Assembly: GCA_024278395.1 (NCBI GenBank)
Contig: JAJRTG010000061.1
Location: 1-10,268 of the forward strand
Source of the DNA: Fidelibacterota bacterium
GTDB taxonomy: Bacteria > Bipolaricaulota > Bipolaricaulia > UBA7950 > UBA9294
Direction: 5' to 3'
Length of the DNA: 10,268 nt
How positions within the stretch are numbered: the stretch's first letter is position 1; each line of letters starts with the position of its first letter. Positions 5,573 through 10,268 of this stretch are shown in pieces. The translations under genes and the position numbers were made by a program. Under the pieces are notes generated by a model. It worked only from the letters and a program-made list of their open reading frames with translations. It did no database searches and was not told the DNA's origin.

Positions 5573-8500
5573 ATGAAGGGGAAGATACTCCTTTTTGCCG
5601 CGTTTGTCCTCGCGTTCGGCCTGGTCGCATCCGGGGCGGGGATCTCCATCGCGATCAGCGCCGACAAGCCCGAAGTCGACCGCGGAGACGAGATCATTCA
5701 TACGGTCGTGCTGGAAAACACGGGCGCCGCTGCGCTCTCCGACCTGACGCTCAAGAACGAGCTCTCCACCGGACTCGATCAGTGGAACGCGAGCTACCGC
5801 CGCGACGGGGGGGGATGGATCACCTATCCCCCGAACGGGATCATCCCGATCGGGACGCTCTCCGCCGGGGCCACGACAACGATCGAGATCAAGGCAAGGG
5901 TCGAGTTCTCCGCCCCTGGGACGATCTCCGACACCGCGACGGTCTTCGATTCGAGCGGTCCGTTGGCGGAGCAGACCCTGGTCACGAACGTCCTCCCCTC
6001 GGTCGACGCCGGGGCGGACAAGATGGTCGGGCTCGGCGGGACCGCCTCCCTGGACGACGCCGTCGCCGGAGACGGCGGTGACGGGATCGCGACCTACTCC
6101 TGGAGCGACAACGGAGGAGGGGGCAGTTTCAACGATCCGACGATCCTTCACCCCACCTACACCGCACCTAATACGAGCACGCTCATCACCCTCACCTTGA
6201 CGGTGACGGACAATCAGGGAGGGACCAAGAGTGATTCCCTCCACCTGCGGGTGGATGCCTTTCCCACGGTCGAAGCCGGCCCGGACAAAACGGTGGACGA
6301 AGGCCATTCTATCGCGCTTGCCGACGCCACCGCCGACGATTCGGACGGGTGGATCGTCTCATACCAATGGTCGGACGGAGGGGCCGGAGGGAGCTTCTCC
6401 CCCTCAGCACAGGTGCGCAATCCAACCTACACCGCCCCCCTTGTATCGGACTGCGCCGGAGCCGATATCACCCTGACCCTCACCGTCACGGACGACTGGG
6501 GGGCGCAGGCGAGTGATTCCCTCAACCTGCACGTACGGAACGTGAACGCCCTCCCCTCAGTCGACGCCGGCCCTGACCAGGACGTAACCTCCGGAGATCC
6601 CGTAACCCTGAGCGGTAGCGCCTCTGATCCGGACGGCTCGATCGTCTCCTACTCCTGGACCCAGATCTCCGGCCCAACGGTCCCCCTTCAGGGGGAAGAC
6701 ACCGCGACCCTCTCGTTCACCGCGCCGGACGTCTCCACGGAGACAACCCTCCGCTTCCGGCTCACCGCCACAGACGATTGTGGGGGAAGCGCGTCCGATG
6801 AAGCGACGGTCACCGTCTCCCCGGTTCCGCCTCCGACACCGCCTCCGCCATCTCCCAAGCCGGCGAGCATCGCGGTGGAGAAGAGGCCCGACCGCTCCAG
6901 CGCCTCGTTCGGAGACTCCATCATCTACACCTATACCGTGCGGAACACCGGGGAGGAGACCCTGTACGACGTGCGGCTGGAGGACGACCGGCTGGGCGCG
7001 ATCCCCCTTCCCAAGACGGTGCTCGGTCCGGGGGAGAGCACGACCGCGACCGCTTCAGCGACCGTGGCGGCGAACGATTTTCCCGGTCCGCTCGTAAACA
7101 CGGCCACGGTTACGGCCCGGACCGGGGACGGGCGTACCGTGAGCGATCAGACGCAGGCACAGGTGAAGCTCGTCTCCGGAAACGCGGACGTAACGATCGA
7201 GATCGAAGCGCTCGACTCGCGCGGTTTCCCCCTCTCCCCCCTCTCTCCGCTTACGGTCGGGGACACCATCACCTACGTGTATCACGTGACGAACACCGGG
7301 AAGACCCCGCTGTCCCGGATCTCGGCGGTCGACGACCCGCTCGGCCCGGTCCCCCTCGGACGCACGGAGCTCGCTCCGTGGGAGAGCACGGAGGGGCGGC
7401 TCACCCGCACGATCACCGAGGACGACCTCCCCGGCCCGATCGCCGACACCGGCACCGTAACCGCGTACGATCCTCTCGGCAATCCGGTCACCGACTCGGA
7501 GACGATCACCCTGCTCGACATCTCCGGGAAGAGGGCGCTCCGGCTCACGAAGGAGGTCAACACGGAAGAGGCGTCCGTAGGAGACACCCTGATCTACACC
7601 TTCACGATCGAGAACATCGGCCAGGTGACGATCACCAATCTTGTACTCACGGACGACCGCCTGGGGGAGATCCCGCTTCCGCGTAACGTCCTCCTCCCCG
7701 GGGAGTCGATCACGGTCACCGCCACCTACACCGTCACGGCGGACGACCTCCCCGGCCCGCTCACGAACCACGCGCACGTGACCGGAGACGGACCGCTGGG
7801 GACCGTCGGTTCGGAGGAGGCGACGGTGAGCGTCGCGATAACCGGCGGGGTTGCCGGCGGTGGAGGAGGAGCGGCCCTCGGATCGTCATGCGCCGGGAAG
7901 GTGATCATCTCCGAGATCGCCTGGGCCGGTACCCCGGCCGATCCCAACGCCGAGTGGATAGAATTGGAGAACCTGGGGGAGACCCCGGTCGACCTCACCG
8001 GCTGGAAGATCGGTTGGTACCCCAAAGGCGCGGACCCGTCCAACGAGAGTGTCTGGACCTGGATCGAGCTATCCGGAGTGATCTCCCCCTCCCCGGCAAG
8101 CCCGTGCACCAATCCACGCCGACGACCGCCGATCACCTTCGTAAAGGAGCCTGGGAACGACCTGGCCTGGAAGGTGCTCGACATGTCGTGGTGGGTCGCG
8201 GGGAAGGAGGGGGATGAGGGGCGCGGCTACTACCTCCTCGAGAGGGGAAGCGACGGGACGGTGAGCGATGTGGCGGCCGACCTCGTCTACGACGCTCCTT
8301 TACCGGACGACGGAGCGGTCATCGAACTGGTGGATGCAACCGGTGCCGTAGTCGACACGGCGAACGCCGGTGGCGGTTCGGGCTGGGCGGCCGGTGATCC
8401 GCACACCAAAGCGACGATGGAGCGGACCGATCCGCTCGGACCGGACACAAGTGATAATTGGCACACCAATCCCGGCATTCTGGTATACGGAACCGACTCC

Positions 8501-8845
8501 GCCGGGGATCGGCTCGCCGCGACCGCGGGAAAGCCGAACTCCCCTGATATCGGGACCCTGATCTCTCTGGCTGAAGAGGAGGTACAACCGATCATCGCCC
8601 AAGGGATGATCTCCCTCCCCCTCGATGAGGGATGGGGAGCACGACCATGGGTCAAGGTCGCCGCGGTGGGGATCGCGGCCGCCGGAGGCGGTGGGGCGGC
8701 TCCGAAGGTCACGCTCTCATCCGAGCGGGGGGCGGGAGGCTACAGCCTGCAGCTCGATCCGCGGGAGTTCCCGCCCGGGGACTACTTCATCTGGATCACC
8801 GGCGCCGCCGGGGAGGCGATCCTCGTCCCGGTTGAGGTCCGCTAG
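5573..8845 (+). CDS. Large secreted multidomain protein with DUF11-like, PKD-like and lamin-tail domains
   Basis: This 1090-residue protein begins with a signal peptide (1-23). Then come a DUF11-like sandwich (about 24-140); three PKD-like domains (about 141-228, 229-325 and 326-420), each opening with (P)xVxAGxD and closing with LT(V/A)TD; a Pro-rich linker (about 420-432); and three more DUF11/DUF7507-like repeats (about 433-536, 537-655 and 656-755), each with a DxxxYTYxVxNTG-type strand and a DFPGP/DLPGP turn. A Gly-rich linker leads to a lamin-tail domain (about 776-986) opening KVIISEIAW and AEWIELENLG and ending near GKPNS. A beta-rich C-terminal region of about 100 residues follows. 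It has four cysteines (294, 403, 773 and 845) and no LPXTG or C-terminal helix. The ATG at 5573 follows AGGGGGGAAAG and begins the signal peptide; the frame's earlier start is unsupported. It is probably a surface or adhesive protein; its ligand is unknown. Confidence 0.92.
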   Translation: MKGKILLFAAFVLAFGLVASGAGISIAISADKPEVDRGDEIIHTVVLENTGAAALSDLTLKNELSTGLDQWNASYRRDGGGWITYPPNGIIPIGTLSAGATTTIEIKARVEFSAPGTISDTATVFDSSGPLAEQTLVTNVLPSVDAGADKMVGLGGTASLDDAVAGDGGDGIATYSWSDNGGGGSFNDPTILHPTYTAPNTSTLITLTLTVTDNQGGTKSDSLHLRVDAFPTVEAGPDKTVDEGHSIALADATADDSDGWIVSYQWSDGGAGGSFSPSAQVRNPTYTAPLVSDCAGADITLTLTVTDDWGAQASDSLNLHVRNVNALPSVDAGPDQDVTSGDPVTLSGSASDPDGSIVSYSWTQISGPTVPLQGEDTATLSFTAPDVSTETTLRFRLTATDDCGGSASDEATVTVSPVPPPTPPPPSPKPASIAVEKRPDRSSASFGDSIIYTYTVRNTGEETLYDVRLEDDRLGAIPLPKTVLGPGESTTATASATVAANDFPGPLVNTATVTARTGDGRTVSDQTQAQVKLVSGNADVTIEIEALDSRGFPLSPLSPLTVGDTITYVYHVTNTGKTPLSRISAVDDPLGPVPLGRTELAPWESTEGRLTRTITEDDLPGPIADTGTVTAYDPLGNPVTDSETITLLDISGKRALRLTKEVNTEEASVGDTLIYTFTIENIGQVTITNLVLTDDRLGEIPLPRNVLLPGESITVTATYTVTADDLPGPLTNHAHVTGDGPLGTVGSEEATVSVAITGGVAGGGGGAALGSSCAGKVIISEIAWAGTPADPNAEWIELENLGETPVDLTGWKIGWYPKGADPSNESVWTWIELSGVISPSPASPCTNPRRRPPITFVKEPGNDLAWKVLDMSWWVAGKEGDEGRGYYLLERGSDGTVSDVAADLVYDAPLPDDGAVIELVDATGAVVDTANAGGGSGWAAGDPHTKATMERTDPLGPDTSDNWHTNPGILVYGTDSAGDRLAATAGKPNSPDIGTLISLAEEEVQPIIAQGMISLPLDEGWGARPWVKVAAVGIAAAGGGGAAPKVTLSSERGAGGYSLQLDPREFPPGDYFIWITGAAGEAILVPVEVR

Positions 8846-9612
8846 GGCTTCCGGTAGATGTCCGCCTCCCGGTTTCCGGTGATGACATTGTCCTCGAAGA
8901 CGACGTTCTTCACGTAGCTGCCAACGTGAACCCCCTCGAGGTTCCCGGTGATCGTGCACCCGGTGACGATCAGGTTCCTCACCGTCTGGCACTCGATCCC
9001 GAAGCTACCGTTGTCGACGATCCGTGAGTCCTCGACCCGCAGCTCATCGATCTCTCCCCGTGGGCCGATCACGTGGATACCCATCCACTCGTTCCCCTTA
9101 ATCAGGCAGTTGCGGATCGTGATCTTGTCCACATGCTCGCGGTTGATCTCGATCCCGTGGCCGCTCGACAGCCCGCGCTCCGTCTTGCGCGGGCCAGTGA
9201 CCGCGATCCCGTCCAGCGTCACGTTATCCGCGTCCACCTCCACCGTCCCCCAGATGTCGGCCATCCCCTCGGTCGCCGGGTCGGTGGTGATGGTGATCCC
9301 CGGAGTGTAGACCCACACATCGAACTTGTATGTCCCAGCAGCGAGCATGATCACATCACCGGGATGGGCCTCGATCAGGACGTCGAAGTAGTCGGAATCC
9401 CGCATCCCGTTCGTCCCCGGCCACACCCTGTACGGGAGGGGGACCTGCACCCTCTTCCCGTGCACGACCTCCGTCTTGTAGAACCGCTCGGCGATGAGCA
9501 CGTTCCCGAAGAGCTGAGTCTCCCCGGGCAGACGGATATCGGCCGCCAGAGAGGCCACCCCCGACAAGATGACGCTCAGCGCGAAAATCCCAACGATGAT
9601 GATATTCCTCAT
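8842..9612 (-). CDS. Secreted right-handed parallel beta-helix protein
   Basis: This 256-residue protein has a signal peptide (1-24, ending SLAA before D25) and no lipobox. After a spacer (about 25-80) comes a pectate-lyase-like start, GDVIMLAAGTYKFDV. From about 118 to the end there are beta-helix rungs of 22-25 residues with the pattern (V/I)xN/DxxIxxNxxxGIxV, for example IRNCLIKGNEWMGIHV, VEDSRIVDNGSFGIEC and FEDNVITGN. This matches NosD/CASH or PF13229-like beta-helix proteins, whose known members bind or cleave polysaccharides or assist metal-site assembly. No catalytic set is clear, so the activity is open. The strong AAAGGAGG site before the ATG at 9612 fixes the start. Its TAG stop shares a CTAG with the stop of the convergent large protein. 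Confidence 0.9.
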   Translation of the reverse strand: MRNIIIVGIFALSVILSGVASLAADIRLPGETQLFGNVLIAERFYKTEVVHGKRVQVPLPYRVWPGTNGMRDSDYFDVLIEAHPGDVIMLAAGTYKFDVWVYTPGITITTDPATEGMADIWGTVEVDADNVTLDGIAVTGPRKTERGLSSGHGIEINREHVDKITIRNCLIKGNEWMGIHVIGPRGEIDELRVEDSRIVDNGSFGIECQTVRNLIVTGCTITGNLEGVHVGSYVKNVVFEDNVITGNREADIYRKP

Positions 9613-9633
9613 CTACGCCTCCTTTCCCTCCAC

Positions 9634-9662
9634 ACCCTACAGGAAAACCCTTCCAGGTACAA
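9634..9662 (-). promoter_or_regulatory. Possible promoter of the beta-helix gene
   Basis: On the minus strand TTGTAC (9662-9657) and TAGGGT (9639-9634) are separated by 17 bases and lie just upstream of the ribosome binding site. Both boxes are weak matches, and the leader would be very short. Position is the main support. Confidence 0.3.
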
Positions 9663-9732
9663 CCTTCAGCGGATCGATGCTCTCTTAATGCGGTTGGGAA
9701 GCTGTGTCCGCTGACATCGACTGATATCCGCC

Positions 9733-9761
9733 TTGACAACGTACAAGATCTATGCTATGTT
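9733..9761 (+). promoter_or_regulatory. Strong sigma-70-type promoter for a noncoding RNA
   Basis: A perfect TTGACA (9733-9738) is followed by a 17-base spacer and TATGTT (9756-9761, four of six matches with the key T-A-T positions kept). This is the best promoter in the window. Transcription should begin near C9768/G9769. No protein gene follows at a normal distance; a structured segment and an intrinsic terminator do. Confidence 0.75.
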
Positions 9762-9771
9762 AACCCTCGCC

Positions 9772-9876
9772 ATGAAAGGAAGAAGAGGGACACCGCGAGT
9801 TTACTTTCGTTTGAACGGTTCGTGCCGTTCCCTCTTCTTCGTTCAGTCCGGCATGATGATGTTGGTGTCCGCCTGA
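9772..9876 (+). CDS. Possible 34-codon leader ORF inside the structured RNA
   Basis: An ATG at 9772 opens a frame of 34 codons ending at TGA 9874-9876. The product would be basic at its N-terminus (MKGRRGTPR) and end GMMMLVSA. It lies wholly within the structured RNA, and its stop falls inside hairpin 2. No ribosome binding site precedes it; with transcription starting near 9769 it would be almost leaderless. There is no run of control codons beyond three Met followed by Leu-Val. It is probably fortuitous, but a leader peptide for the downstream branched-chain-type transporter gene is conceivable. Confidence 0.2.
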   Translation: MKGRRGTPRVYFRLNGSCRSLFFVQSGMMMLVSA

Positions 9877-9914
9877 TCTAGCGTTCCTATAGCTAGGTAG
9901 AGGCGGGCGTTGAG

Positions 9915-9944
9915 GACTACAGGCTGAGCCTGTGGTCTTTTTTT
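9915..9944 (+). terminator. Rho-independent terminator
   Basis: GACTACAGGC (9915-9924) pairs over all ten positions (one G-U) with GCCTGTGGTC (9928-9937) around a TGA loop, followed directly by seven T residues (9938-9944). It is oriented to end the transcript starting near 9769 and separates that RNA from the solute-binding protein gene downstream. Confidence 0.92.
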
Positions 9945-9956
9945 GTTGTGGGGAGG

Positions 9957-9965
9957 TGGTAGAAT
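9957..9965 (+). promoter_or_regulatory. Extended -10 promoter of the solute-binding protein gene
   Basis: TGG (9957-9959) immediately before TAGAAT (9960-9965, five of six matches) forms an extended -10 element. The region 17 bases upstream is the terminator T-run, so there is no real -35 box. Transcription would start near 9972, giving a leader of about 54 bases. It lets the downstream gene be expressed independently of the terminated RNA. Confidence 0.5.
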
Positions 9966-10025
9966 GATGTGCATGTTAGTATCGAGAAAATGAAGACGAG
10001 AATCTCAAATTACAGGAGGTTAATG

Positions 10026-10268
10026 ATGAAAAGAATTGTTGTGTTATTGGTTGTCGGATTGGTTATCGGTGTGGGTATCGCCGGAATCGGAGCGGATGAG
10101 ATCAAGGTCGGAGCGCTGGTGCCGCTCTCCGGCGCGATAGCCCCGTACGGACCGCCGATCATCGACGGGGCGAAGCTCGCGGTCGAGCAGATCAACGCTG
10201 CGGGAGGCGTCCTGGGGAAGAAGCTCGATCTCGTGGTCCGGGACACGGCGAGCTCCCCGGACGTCGGC
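10026..10268 (+). CDS. ABC transporter solute-binding protein, Leu/Ile/Val (LivJ/K) family (3'-truncated)
   Basis: 81 codons are visible and run off the window. A signal peptide (MKR, then a long hydrophobic stretch ending near GIGA) is followed by DEIKVGALVPLSGAIAPYG, DGAKLAVEQINAAGGVLGKKL and VVRDTASSP. These are the hallmark opening strands and helix of periplasmic binding proteins of the Peripla_BP_6 / LivJ type. No lipobox cysteine is present. Two in-frame ATGs (10023 and 10026) follow AGGAGGT (10014-10020); the second gives better spacing and is chosen. Family members bind branched-chain amino acids, other amino acids, amides or urea, so the substrate is unresolved. LivHMGF-like permease and ATPase genes would be expected next, beyond the window. 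Confidence 0.9.
   Translation, partial: MKRIVVLLVVGLVIGVGIAGIGADEIKVGALVPLSGAIAPYGPPIIDGAKLAVEQINAAGGVLGKKLDLVVRDTASSPDVG

Larger units (their letters stand above)
9769..9944 (+). ncRNA. Candidate structured small RNA or leader RNA, about 176 nt
   Basis: The segment runs from the predicted start of a strong promoter to an intrinsic terminator. Hairpin 1 has a perfect 12-bp stem, GAAGAAGAGGGA (9779-9790) with TCCCTCTTCTTC (9829-9840). It extends outward through TGAA 9773-9776 with TTCA 9842-9845 and GCC 9769-9771 with GGC 9850-9852, and a smaller ACGG/CCGT hairpin lies in its loop. Hairpin 2 pairs 9864-9874 with 9901-9911 (11 bp, several G-U) and 9876-9882 with 9892-9898 (7 bp). The terminator is the third hairpin. 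Competing pairings exist: GGACACC 9788-9794 with GGTGTCC 9864-9870, and CCUC 9765-9768 with GAGG 9912-9915. The latter would give a closed rod with a central bubble, as in 6S RNA. I do not recognise a known family. A free small RNA is favoured over an attenuator because nothing upstream clearly competes with the terminator stem. Confidence 0.6.

Noticed and set aside
5459..6307. 282-codon minus-strand frame opposite the large secreted protein
   Set aside because: Compositionally biased antisense frame covering repeat domains that are clearly coded on the plus strand.
5993..7840. Repeated segments considered as a CRISPR array or a DNA tandem repeat
   Set aside because: The periodicity of roughly 260-360 bases lies in one open frame and reflects protein domain repeats; there are no short identical direct repeats with unique spacers.
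9769..9944. Reading the structured RNA as an SRP RNA, tmRNA or RNase P RNA
   Set aside because: It lacks the characteristic conserved cores of these RNAs and is too short for tmRNA or RNase P.

Overview
The window is GC-rich bacterial DNA with tightly packed genes, clear purine-rich ribosome binding sites and several gene overlaps. Nothing in it fixes the taxon. Both solute-binding proteins carry cleavable signal peptides without a lipobox cysteine, which suggests free periplasmic proteins and so a diderm envelope. The style (compact, GC-rich, rich in secreted beta-sandwich repeat proteins, with an ordinary triosephosphate isomerase and PgsA) would fit an uncultured lineage such as Bipolaricaulota/Acetothermia, but that is a guess.

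Layout. (1) 1-702, plus strand: the end of a secreted protein of unknown function built from two copies of one module. (2) 3997-677, minus strand: a four-gene operon in which every junction is a 4-base ATGA stop/start overlap. It encodes a PadR-family regulator, a periplasmic binding protein, a FecCD/BtuC-type permease and an ABC ATPase, together a type II importer for a metal chelate, cobalamin-like cofactor or oxyanion. An 18-bp perfect palindrome sits at the promoter, just ahead of the regulator's ribosome binding site, and is probably the regulator's own operator. (3) 4111-5455, plus strand, divergent from the operon: tpiA (glycolysis) and pgsA (phospholipid synthesis), housekeeping genes likely co-transcribed. 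(4) 5573-8845, plus strand: a 1090-residue secreted protein with DUF11-like, PKD-like, DUF11-like and lamin-tail domains. (5) 9612-8842, minus strand: a small secreted right-handed beta-helix protein; it converges on the large protein so that both stop codons lie within one CTAG. (6) 9613-10025: a gap of about 410 bases with a near-consensus sigma-70 promoter, a roughly 176-nt structured RNA and a textbook intrinsic terminator, followed by a separate extended -10 promoter. (7) 10026-10268, plus strand: the start of a Leu/Ile/Val-type ABC solute-binding protein that runs off the window.

The best candidate for something undescribed is the structured RNA at about 9769-9944. It has its own promoter and terminator, a perfect 12-bp inverted repeat, a second strong hairpin, competing pairings and a possible 34-codon ORF. 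It could be a free small RNA (including a divergent 6S RNA) or, less likely, an attenuator leader for the downstream transporter gene. The auto-regulated importer operon and the large lamin-tail surface protein are the next most interesting items.
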